Shown here: positions 8,156 to 15,104 of the stretch, piece after piece
How the letters are laid out: the number at the start of each line of letters is the position of its first letter
How positions within the stretch are numbered: position 1 is the stretch's first letter
Assembly (NCBI GenBank): GCA_033722375.1
Contig: JAWVZB010000043.1
Location: 1 to 25,484, forward strand
Direction of reading: 5' to 3'
Length of the DNA: 25,484 nt
Source of the DNA: JAWVZB01 sp033722375
GTDB taxonomy: Bacteria > Actinomycetota > Nitriliruptoria > Nitriliruptorales > Nitriliruptoraceae
The notes under the pieces: model-generated
Databases searched by the model: none
Told to the model about the DNA's origin: nothing
What the model saw: only the letters and a program-made list of their open reading frames with translations
Made by a program: the position numbers and the translations under genes

Positions 8156-9634
8156 CAGCCCCGCAGCGGGGGCGTTGCGCCGGACCACCTCTCCTTCGCG
8201 GCCGAGACCACCGGCTGCCGCCGTGCCGACCGCGACGTTGACGGGAGCCAGCGCGTTGCCGACGTTGCCGCCGGCGGTCTGCGCCGACAGCAGGACGGGG
8301 GCGGGCACGTCCAGTCGCGTGGCGACGTCGGCCTGCAACGAGGAGAAGAGTGCGTTCGACGCCGTGGTGCTGCCCGTCAGACCGGTCCCGAACATGCCGA
8401 TGGCCGGGCTGACACCGAGGAAGGCGAGGCCCAGCGCGACGGCGAGCGCGCCGGCGATCGCCGCGACCATGCCTGACTCGACCATCAGCGACGCGAGCAC
8501 CGTCAGACCGACGATGGAGGCAGCGACCGGCACCGAGCGGGCAGCCCAGGCCCGCAGTGCCGCGCGGGTCGTGCCCGGGGGCCACCAGCCCCGGCGTCGG
8601 TATACGACCGCTCCGGCGACAGCCGCCAACAGCAGGTACGGGAACGGATGGAGCAGCGGGCGGAACGCCGGCGTGACCTCGCTCGCGGGGGTGGAGAACC
8701 CGAACGCGGCCTCGCTCCCCGGCAGGACCGGTGCCAGCTCGGGTACTCGACCGAGGAGGTCACGGATGGCCGGGACGCCGAAGGCGACCGTCACGGCCGC
8801 GGTCAGGATCGCGTAGGGGAGCGCCGCCACGAACAGGTCGCCGCCCCGGGGGCGCGCTCCTCCGCGAGGGAGCACGAGCCACGCCACCACGAGCCCCACG
8901 AGCCCGGCGACCGTGGATCCGAGCGCCGGCTGCGCCATGACGGTGAGGATCAGGGCGCCGCCCATCGAGCATCCGATCAGGAGCGCCACACCGACGTCGG
9001 CACGGCGGTCGCCGCCGGCCCGCCAGAGCACCACCAGACCCGACAGGACGCAGCTGACGGCGAGGACGATCCCTGCGCGGAGTGCGAACGAGGAGGCGGC
9101 AGCATCACCGAGACGTGCGGTTGCGCTGGCCATGAAGTACGACGAGCCCATGGACCCGAAGGTGACCGCCCACTGGTAGCCGATCAGGCAGGTCGCCACG
9201 GCCGCCAGCGGTGCCATCCCACCCCGGACCAGCATCGGGGCCGTCATGGCGATCGGCGTACCGAAGCCGGCCGCGCCCTGCAGGAACGACGGCAGCACCC
9301 AGGCGAGGAGCAGCAGGCGCCGACCGGGTGTCGGAGCGAGATGCTCGGCAGCATCACTGAGGTGATCGAGTGCTCCCGAGCGGTCGAGGACCTCGAACAG
9401 CAGCAGCGCTGGGAGCACGATGAGGAGGATCCACACCCCGGTCCAGACGCCCCGCGCTGTCCCGGCGAGGAGCCCGGTCGGGGCGAGCGAGAACACCGTC
9501 CCGGCCAGCAGGGCCGTAGCGGCCGCGGAGATCCAGGCGCTCGGGGTGAGGGGCCGGCCACGGAGGACGAGCGTGCCCAGAAGGACGACAGGGGTGACGG
9601 CGACGAGAAGACCCCACCACGGCGTACTCGACAC
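8099..9634 (-). CDS. L-lactate permease family transporter (LctP/GlcA-like)
   Basis: 511-residue polytopic membrane protein, close to the family's usual 530-560. LctP-family carriers import lactate or glycolate with protons. Family landmarks are FLQGAAGFGTPIAMTAPMLV (about residues 118-137), the GYQWAVTFGSMGSSYF segment, SPAIGMFGTGLTGSTTASNALFSSLQ and LLSAQTAGGNVGNALAPVNVAVGTA near the C-terminus. Hydrophobic stretches are spread over the whole length, consistent with 12 or more membrane spans. GTG start with ribosome site GAGGAGG (complement of 9639-9645), 4 bases upstream. It is transcribed alone, divergent from the crotonase gene and convergent with the Mo-maturation operon, whose last gene it overlaps by 57 bp. 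Whether it serves the neighbouring catabolic genes is unknown; lactate, glycolate or a related hydroxy acid is the family-based guess. Confidence 0.9.
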   Translation of the reverse strand: MSSTPWWGLLVAVTPVVLLGTLVLRGRPLTPSAWISAAATALLAGTVFSLAPTGLLAGTARGVWTGVWILLIVLPALLLFEVLDRSGALDHLSDAAEHLAPTPGRRLLLLAWVLPSFLQGAAGFGTPIAMTAPMLVRGGMAPLAAVATCLIGYQWAVTFGSMGSSYFMASATARLGDAAASSFALRAGIVLAVSCVLSGLVVLWRAGGDRRADVGVALLIGCSMGGALILTVMAQPALGSTVAGLVGLVVAWLVLPRGGARPRGGDLFVAALPYAILTAAVTVAFGVPAIRDLLGRVPELAPVLPGSEAAFGFSTPASEVTPAFRPLLHPFPYLLLAAVAGAVVYRRRGWWPPGTTRAALRAWAARSVPVAASIVGLTVLASLMVESGMVAAIAGALAVALGLAFLGVSPAIGMFGTGLTGSTTASNALFSSLQADVATRLDVPAPVLLSAQTAGGNVGNALAPVNVAVGTAAAGGLGREGEVVRRNAPAAGLLLLAIVVATVTQAVIAGL

Positions 9635-9720
9635 CTCGCCTCCTCGTGGCGTCCCTGCGGCGAAGGGAGGCTAGTGCCCGGGGCGACGGAACCCGCATGG
9701 GGCCGGTCGGCCGCGCCCCG

Positions 9721-9742
9721 TAGACTGCCTGCGACCAGGAGG
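9721..9742 (+). promoter_or_regulatory. Putative -10 element and ribosome binding site of the crotonase operon
   Basis: The 113-bp divergent gap 9635-9747 holds a TANNNT-type -10 hexamer TAGACT (9721-9726) and a strong AGGAGG (9737-9742) five bases before the GTG start. No convincing -35 hexamer is visible. On the other strand TAGCCT (complement of about 9669-9674) could serve the permease gene. Confidence 0.4.
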
Positions 9743-9747
9743 ACCCC

Positions 9748-10530
9748 GTGGGCGAGTTCGTGAACCTCGAGGTGGATGCCGACACCGGTGTCGGCGTGAT
9801 GCGGCTCGATCGGCCGCCCATGAACGCCCTGTCACGTCAGGTGTGGCAGGAGATCTACGAGACCAGTCGCGAAGCCCACACGCACCAGGACGTCCGGGCG
9901 TTGGTCGTCTACGGCGGTCCCAAGGTCTTCGCGGCCGGGGCCGACATCAAGGAGTTCCCCGAGTGGACCGCGCAGTCAGCGCGGGACGGCGGGACGCTCC
10001 TCCACCGGGCCCTCGACACGCTGTCGCGACTGCCGATGGTCACCATCGCCGCGATCAGTGGCTACGCGCTCGGAGGTGGGTGCGAGCTGGCGATGGCCTG
10101 CGACTTCCGCTACCTGGCCGACAACGCCAAGATGGGCCAGCCCGAGATCCTGCTCGGGCTGATCCCGGGTGCCGGAGGCACACAGCGGCTGCCCCGACTC
10201 GTGGGGCTGTCCAAGGCCAAGGAACTGGTCTTCTCGGGTCGGATGGTCGACGCCAACGAGGCTCCCGAGATCGGCTTGGCCGACGCCGTGTTCCCCGCGG
10301 ACGACCTGCTCGACGAGGCGCAGAAGGCAGCGGCGCGCTACGCCGCCGGGCCGTACGCCCTCCGGCTCGCCAAGCGGGCGATCGAGGACGGCAGCGAGAT
10401 GCCGCTCGATCAGGGCCTGCGACTCGAGCGCGACCTGTTCGCCGACTGCTTCGCGACCGAGGATGCCGAGATCGGCATCGAGAGCTTCATCGAGCACGGT
10501 CCCGGCAAGGCCGAGTTCACCGGGAGGTAG
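9748..10530 (+). CDS. Enoyl-CoA hydratase/isomerase (crotonase family)
   Basis: 260 residues, standard crotonase length. It should add water across 2-trans-enoyl-CoA in fatty-acid or branched/aromatic acid beta-oxidation. The oxyanion hole segment FAAGADIKEF (61-70) and both catalytic glutamates are present: Glu113 in ALGGGCELAMACDF and Glu133 in GQPEILLGLIPGAGGTQRLPR, matching Glu144 and Glu164 of rat mitochondrial hydratase. True hydratase activity is therefore more likely than isomerase, hydrolase or dehalogenase variants. GTG start with AGGAGG five bases upstream. First gene of a + strand run; the methyltransferase starts 4 bases after its stop. Physiological substrate unknown. Confidence 0.95.
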   Translation: MGEFVNLEVDADTGVGVMRLDRPPMNALSRQVWQEIYETSREAHTHQDVRALVVYGGPKVFAAGADIKEFPEWTAQSARDGGTLLHRALDTLSRLPMVTIAAISGYALGGGCELAMACDFRYLADNAKMGQPEILLGLIPGAGGTQRLPRLVGLSKAKELVFSGRMVDANEAPEIGLADAVFPADDLLDEAQKAAARYAAGPYALRLAKRAIEDGSEMPLDQGLRLERDLFADCFATEDAEIGIESFIEHGPGKAEFTGR

Positions 10531-10534
10531 CAGC

Positions 10535-11467
10535 ATGGCGATCAAGAGCGAGAGCGAGGCCGAGCGCAAGGCCAAACAGGCTGCCTACCACGACTGGGAG
10601 GCCACGACCTACGACGAGAAGTTCGCGATCTCCTACGACGAGCGCTGCATCGAGTACGTGCGGGCCCGCTTCGACAAGGTGATCGACGAGCCGGTCGAGG
10701 GACGGGTGCTCGAGGTCGGCGCAGGCACCGGGTTCTTCCTCGTCAACCTCGCGCTCAGCGGCGCGATCGACGGCGAGCTCCACGCCACCGACATCTCCGA
10801 GGGGATGCTCAGCGTCTGCAAGCGCAACGCCGAGGAGCATGGGCTCGTCGTCGAGACCAGGCAGGGTGATGCCGAAGCGCTGCCGTACGACGACGCCACC
10901 TTCGACCTCGTCATCGGCCACGCGTTCATCCACCACCTTCCGGTGCCCGGCAAGGCCCTCCAGGAGATGTTCCGGGTGTTGAGGCCCGGTGGGCAGGTGC
11001 TGATCGCCGGTGAACCCACCGAGATCGGCGACCGCATCTCCCAGGTGATCAAGCGTTCCACCTACCGCGCCTTCCGGGCCGTCACCTCACTGCCGGTCCT
11101 CCGCGGCTACCGCAAGCCGACGCTCGAGGAGATGGACGACGACGAGGAAGCGACGCTGGCCGGTCTCGAGCACGAGGTGGACCTGCACACCTTCCGGCCC
11201 AAGGACGTCGAGCACATGGCGCGTCTGGCGGGTTTCGACGACGTCGAGGTGGTGACCGAGGAGCTCACCGCGAACTGGGTCGGGTGGGCGGTCCGGACGA
11301 TCGAGGGGTCGGTCCAGCCCGACGTGCTCGGCTACCGCTGGTACTTCACCGCGTTCAACGCCTACCGGTGGCTCACGAGGCTCGACGAGCAGGTCCTGGC
11401 GCGGTTCGTGCCCCGGAACCTCTTCTACAACCTGATCCTCCACGGGAGGAAGCCGGTTTCGGGATGA
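10535..11467 (+). CDS. Class I SAM-dependent methyltransferase (UbiE/Methyltransf_11 type)
   Basis: 310 residues with ribosome site GGGAGG (10522-10527). The SAM-binding Rossmann domain shows motif I VLEVGAGTG (58-66), the acidic ribose-binding Asp86 in ATDIS, motif QGDAEALPYDDATFD (110-124) and the post-motif FRVLRPGGQVLI. The first 40 residues are charged and helical. The C-terminal about 110 residues have an aromatic-rich part (GYRWYFTAFNAYRW, FVPRNLFYNLILHGRKP) that is not part of the generic fold and may bind substrate or membrane. The stop overlaps the acyltransferase start (ATGA), so the two proteins are made together. Substrate unknown; a sugar, polyketide or lipid hydroxyl is possible. 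It resembles a small-molecule methyltransferase, not an rRNA or protein methylase. Confidence 0.88.
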   Translation: MAIKSESEAERKAKQAAYHDWEATTYDEKFAISYDERCIEYVRARFDKVIDEPVEGRVLEVGAGTGFFLVNLALSGAIDGELHATDISEGMLSVCKRNAEEHGLVVETRQGDAEALPYDDATFDLVIGHAFIHHLPVPGKALQEMFRVLRPGGQVLIAGEPTEIGDRISQVIKRSTYRAFRAVTSLPVLRGYRKPTLEEMDDDEEATLAGLEHEVDLHTFRPKDVEHMARLAGFDDVEVVTEELTANWVGWAVRTIEGSVQPDVLGYRWYFTAFNAYRWLTRLDEQVLARFVPRNLFYNLILHGRKPVSG

Positions 11468-12417
11468 GTGGTTCCCGACAACCTCCCGACCGGGTCGCCG
11501 AGGCGATCCGTGGCCCGGTCCGGAGCGAGGTCGTGCCCGATGCTGCGGTCGAGGAGCGGCTCGTCCCGCCTGACGACGTCGCCGAGCTCGAGGAGCGACT
11601 GCGTCGCGGCATCGAGCAGGCCGTCGAGCAGGAGATCGCCCGCGAGGCCACGCGGCGTGCGAGCCAGCTCCAGGCCGACCTCGAGTCCGAGGCGGGCGTC
11701 CCGGCCCACGAGCGTCGCCCACCCTTGCGGCTTCAGTACCCGCGCTACGGCTGGCGTCGCGCGATCCGCACCGCCGTCGAGCGGCGCATGTACTCGCCCC
11801 GCTACCTCGCGATCTACGCGCGCCATCTCCGTCGCCGGGTCGCGGTGGCGATGAGCGGCCACCACGTCGAGCTCCAAGGTCTGGTGCTCACCGGCAAGCG
11901 TGTCGAGTTCCACGCCCGTCCCGGCCACGGACGAGTGGTCGTCGGACCGTGGTGCTGGATCGGCAACGACAACAAGCTGCGGGCGCACGAGGGCCAGCTG
12001 ACCCTCGGTGCCAAGGTCGTGCTCGGACGCGACAACGTGATCAACACCTACCTCGACATCGAGATCGGCGAGGCGGCGATCCTGGCCGACTGGATCTACA
12101 TCTGCGACTTCGACCACCGCTACGACCGCCTCGACGTCCCCATCAAGGACCAGGGGATCGCCAAGTCTCCGGTCCGCATCGGTGGCGACGTCTGGATCGG
12201 CGAGAAGGCGACCATCCTCCGGGGCGTGGACGTCGGGCACGGCTCGGTGATCGCGAGCCACTGCGTGGTCAACCGTGACGTCCCTCCGTTCTCGATCGCG
12301 GTGGGGGTCCCCGTCCGCGTCATCAAGTCACGCCTCCCGAAGGGCATGGACCCCGAGGAGGCGCTGGACTTCGTCCGTCGGGGCGAGGCGATCCCCGGAG
12401 ACCCGCTCGAACGCTGA
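11464..12417 (+). CDS. Left-handed beta-helix (hexapeptide) acyltransferase with N-terminal coiled-coil extension
   Basis: 317 residues. The C-terminal half (about 135-290) is a hexapeptide-repeat beta-helix of the maltose/galactoside O-acetyltransferase (WbbJ) type: GPWCWIGNDN, TLGAKVVLGRD, IEIGEAAILADW, CDFDHRYD with likely catalytic His218, KDQGIAKSPVRIGGDVWIG, GVDVGHGSVIASHCVV and SIAVGVPVRVIKSR. Such enzymes form trimers and acetylate sugar hydroxyls with acetyl-CoA. Residues 28-75 are charged with heptad-like spacing (VAELEERLRRGIEQAVEQEIAREATRRA split over two helices), followed by a basic segment (RRAIRTAVERRMYSPRYLAIYARHLRRR), perhaps for oligomerisation or membrane contact. From memory the core resembles mycobacterial Rv3034c of the methylglucose lipopolysaccharide region. 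Start overlaps the methyltransferase stop. Acyl group and acceptor are unknown. Confidence 0.87.
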   Translation: MSGSRQPPDRVAEAIRGPVRSEVVPDAAVEERLVPPDDVAELEERLRRGIEQAVEQEIAREATRRASQLQADLESEAGVPAHERRPPLRLQYPRYGWRRAIRTAVERRMYSPRYLAIYARHLRRRVAVAMSGHHVELQGLVLTGKRVEFHARPGHGRVVVGPWCWIGNDNKLRAHEGQLTLGAKVVLGRDNVINTYLDIEIGEAAILADWIYICDFDHRYDRLDVPIKDQGIAKSPVRIGGDVWIGEKATILRGVDVGHGSVIASHCVVNRDVPPFSIAVGVPVRVIKSRLPKGMDPEEALDFVRRGEAIPGDPLER

Positions 12418-12455
12418 GTAGCGTCGTCACCCCCGGACAGCAACGGAGGTAGCGA

Positions 12456-13016
12456 ATGGCAGAGGCGATCGGTGCATCGTGGTCGACGCTCGGCTGGACG
12501 GTGGCCAACGCGGCCCTGATCTACCTGGCCACGATCGTCTACACCCGTCTCGCCGGTCTGCGGTCGTTCGCGAAGATGTCGAGCTTCGACTTCGCCATGA
12601 CGGTGTCGATCGGCTCGATCATCGCGACCACGGTCGCGAGCAGCAGCGTCAGCGCGGCTCAGGGGACGGTCGGGTTGGCGGCGATCTACGTGCTGCAGAT
12701 CGTCGTCGCGGTGTGGCGGACCCGAACCGAGGCTGGCGACGTCGTCGACAACTCCCCCCTGCTGCTGATGGTGGGTGATCGCATCCTCGACGAGAACCTT
12801 CGTCGGGGGCGGGTGACCCGGCAGGAGCTGCGGGCGAAGCTCCGGGAAGCCAACGTCCTGACGTACAGCCAGATCCGGGCGGTCGTGCTCGAGTCCACCG
12901 GTGACGTCGCCGTCCTCCACACGACCGACGACGAGGTCGAGCTCGACCTCGACCTGCTCCAGGACGTGCGCGACGTCGAGGAACTTCGGCGTGCGGCGCC
13001 CCTCGATCCTCGCTGA
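12456..13016 (+). CDS. DUF421 (YetF-type) membrane protein
   Basis: 186 residues, ATG start with GGAGG at 12445-12449. Three hydrophobic segments are evident: GWTVANAALIYLATIVYTRLAG, the family-typical SSFDFAMTVSIGSIIATTVAS, and TVGLAAIYVLQIVVAVW. They precede a cytosolic C-terminal domain with the usual pattern ILDENLRRGRVTRQELRAKLREANVLTYSQIRAVVLESTGDVAVLH (read in parts). DUF421 proteins such as Bacillus YetF, YrbG and YkjA affect spore or envelope properties, but no biochemical function is established. The gene begins 38 bases after the acyltransferase stop and ends 76 bases before glgE, with a hairpin in the latter gap. Its link with glucan metabolism is only by position. Confidence 0.85.
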   Translation: MAEAIGASWSTLGWTVANAALIYLATIVYTRLAGLRSFAKMSSFDFAMTVSIGSIIATTVASSSVSAAQGTVGLAAIYVLQIVVAVWRTRTEAGDVVDNSPLLLMVGDRILDENLRRGRVTRQELRAKLREANVLTYSQIRAVVLESTGDVAVLHTTDDEVELDLDLLQDVRDVEELRRAAPLDPR

Positions 13017-13025
13017 CCGTCCGAC

Positions 13026-13046
13026 CGGCCTGGAGGGGCCAGGTCG
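13026..13046 (+). terminator. Hairpin downstream of the DUF421 gene
   Basis: An 8-bp stem with one G-T wobble (CGGCCTGG / CCAGGTCG) and a 5-base AGGGG loop starts ten bases after the DUF421 stop. No T-run follows, as is common in high-GC actinobacteria. It could end or attenuate the upstream transcript before the glgE genes. A TANNNT hexamer (TACGTT, 13060-13065) follows and could be a -10 element for a separate glgE promoter; no clear -35 is seen. Confidence 0.4.
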
Positions 13047-13092
13047 AGCCGAGCGGCACTACGTTCGACACGTCCGCGACCAGAGGTCCGTT

Positions 13093-15078
13093 GTGGAGGT
13101 CACCCAGCGCCGAGTGAGCATCCGGGGCGTACGTCCACAGGTCGACTGTGGCCGGTTCCCGGCCAAGCGGAGCGTCGGGGAGCCGATCGACGTCGAGGCC
13201 GACATCCTCGCCGATTCCCACGATCTGATCGGGGCCGTGGTCCTCTGGCGTCCCGCCGGCGCCGACGACTGGGACGAGGCGTCCATGGAGCTCGTGGCGA
13301 ACGACCGCTGGCGGGGGACGGTCGAGGCCGACGAGCCGGGCCGCTACGAGTTCACGATCCGAGCGTGGATCGACCGGTTCGCAACCTGGCAGCGCGACAT
13401 GGCGAAGCGGGTCGACGCCGGGGTGTCCACCGAGATCGACCTCCAGGTGGGCGCGGAGATCATCGCTGCCGCGATGAACAACAGCACGGAAGCGGCCGCC
13501 AAGGACGCCCTCCAACGCGCCCACGATGCGCTGCTCGACGACAGCCAGCCCGTTCCCCGCCGTGCCGACGAGGCCCTGTCCGAGGAGCTCGCGGAACTGG
13601 TGAGTGCCAACGACGACCGACGGTTCGCCACCACCTTCGACCGAACCCTCGAGATCCGTGTCGACCGCGAACGCGCCCGCTTCTCGAGCTGGTACGAGTT
13701 CTTCCCCCGGTCCGCGGCTCCCGAGCCTGGCCGTCACGGCACCTTCGACGACGCCATCGCGCGACTCCCCTACGTCGCGTCGATGGGGTTCGACGTGGTC
13801 TACCTGCCGCCGATCCACCCGATCGGGAAGACCCACCGGAAGGGCCCCAACAACGTCACCGAGGCCGGTCCGGACGACCCCGGCTCGCCGTGGGCGATCG
13901 GTTCCTCCGAGGGCGGCCACAAGTCGGTCCATCCGGAGCTCGGGACGCTCGAGGACTTCGACCGCTTCGTCGCGGCTGCCGACGAGCACGGGCTCGAGGT
14001 CGCCCTCGACATCGCCTTCCAGTGCTCGCCCGACCACCCGTGGGTCAGCGAGCATCCCGAATGGTTCAAGGAGCGCCCCGACGGCTCGATCCAGTACGCG
14101 GAGAACCCGCCCAAGAAGTACCAGGACATCTACCCCCTGAACTTCGAGTCGGACGACGCCGAGGGGCTGTGGACCGAGCTCAAGTCGGTGTTCGAGTTCT
14201 GGATCGACCGGGGGGTCACGATCTTCCGGGTGGACAACCCCCACACCAAGAGCTTCCCCTTCTGGCAGTGGTGCCTGGACGAGCTGACCCGGGAGCACCC
14301 CGACACGATCTTCCTGTCCGAGGCCTTCACCCGTCCCAAGGTCATGTACGAGCTCGCCAAGGTCGGGTTCACCCAGTCCTACACCTACTTCGCCTGGCGC
14401 AACCGCAAGTGGGAGATCGAGCAGTACTACAACGAGCTGCACCGCACCGAGGTGGCGGACTTCTTCCGGCCGAACTCGTGGCCGAACACGCCGGACATCC
14501 TCACCGAGTTCCTCCAGTACGGCGGCCGGGCGGCGTTCGTCCAGAAGCTGATCCTCGCGGCGACGCTCACCGCCAACTACGGCATCTACGGTCCCCCCTT
14601 CGAGCTGATGCTCGACGAGGCCCGGCCCGGGGCGGAGGAGTACGTCGACAACGAGAAGTACGAGGTCAAGCACTGGGACCTCGCCCAGCCCGACTCGCTG
14701 CGCGAGATGATCGCACGCGTCAACCGCATCCGGTCCGAGAACCCTGCCCTCCAGCAGGACCGCGAGTTCACCTTCCACCACGTCGACAACGAAGAGCTGC
14801 TGGCCTTCTCCAAGGCCACCCGCGACAAGAGCAACGTGGTGCTCGTGGTCGTCAACCTCGACCCCAACTGGAAGCAGGCCGGCACCACCTGGCTCGACAT
14901 GGAGGCGCTCGGTCTCGAGCCCGACAGCCAGTTCCAGGTCCACGACCGCATCGGCGAGTCCCGCTACCTGTGGCACGGTCCGAGCAACTACGTCGAGCTC
15001 GACCCCCACGTCACCCCGGGACACATCTTCGTGGTCCGTGACATCCACCGCACCGAGCGCGACTTCCCCACCTTCTGA
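13093..15078 (+). CDS. glgE: Alpha-1,4-glucan:maltose-1-phosphate maltosyltransferase GlgE
   Basis: 661 residues from GTG 13093, a normal length for GlgE (GH13 subfamily 3). It adds maltosyl units from alpha-maltose 1-phosphate to the non-reducing end of alpha-1,4-glucan in the cytosol. The chosen start is preceded by AGAGG and gives the usual N-terminus (RVSIRGVRPQVDCGRFPAK). The open frame extends further upstream, but that part is an alternative-frame reading of the DUF421 gene. The catalytic set is intact: nucleophile Asp381 in FRVDNPHTK, acid/base Glu410 in FLSEAFTRP and Asp468 in WPNTPDILTE, matching Asp394, Glu423 and Asp480 of Streptomyces GlgE. YLPPIHPIGKTHRKGPNN, YGPPFELMLDEARPG and EEYVDNEKYE are also diagnostic. 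Upstream of treS-mak by 26 bases, so these form the trehalose-to-glucan pathway. Confidence 0.97.
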   Translation: MEVTQRRVSIRGVRPQVDCGRFPAKRSVGEPIDVEADILADSHDLIGAVVLWRPAGADDWDEASMELVANDRWRGTVEADEPGRYEFTIRAWIDRFATWQRDMAKRVDAGVSTEIDLQVGAEIIAAAMNNSTEAAAKDALQRAHDALLDDSQPVPRRADEALSEELAELVSANDDRRFATTFDRTLEIRVDRERARFSSWYEFFPRSAAPEPGRHGTFDDAIARLPYVASMGFDVVYLPPIHPIGKTHRKGPNNVTEAGPDDPGSPWAIGSSEGGHKSVHPELGTLEDFDRFVAAADEHGLEVALDIAFQCSPDHPWVSEHPEWFKERPDGSIQYAENPPKKYQDIYPLNFESDDAEGLWTELKSVFEFWIDRGVTIFRVDNPHTKSFPFWQWCLDELTREHPDTIFLSEAFTRPKVMYELAKVGFTQSYTYFAWRNRKWEIEQYYNELHRTEVADFFRPNSWPNTPDILTEFLQYGGRAAFVQKLILAATLTANYGIYGPPFELMLDEARPGAEEYVDNEKYEVKHWDLAQPDSLREMIARVNRIRSENPALQQDREFTFHHVDNEELLAFSKATRDKSNVVLVVVNLDPNWKQAGTTWLDMEALGLEPDSQFQVHDRIGESRYLWHGPSNYVELDPHVTPGHIFVVRDIHRTERDFPTF

Positions 15079-15104
15079 AACGACGACGAGGAGCACGACC
15101 GACC

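Noticed and set aside
12901..13092. N-terminal extension of the glgE frame by 64 codons into the DUF421 gene
   Set aside because: The extension is Ser/Thr/Arg-rich out-of-frame reading of DUF421 codons; GTG 13093 gives a normal GlgE N-terminus with an AGAGG site.
12649..15096. An 815-codon open frame on the - strand opposite DUF421 and glgE
   Set aside because: Same codon-bias artefact; no ribosome site, no domain motifs.
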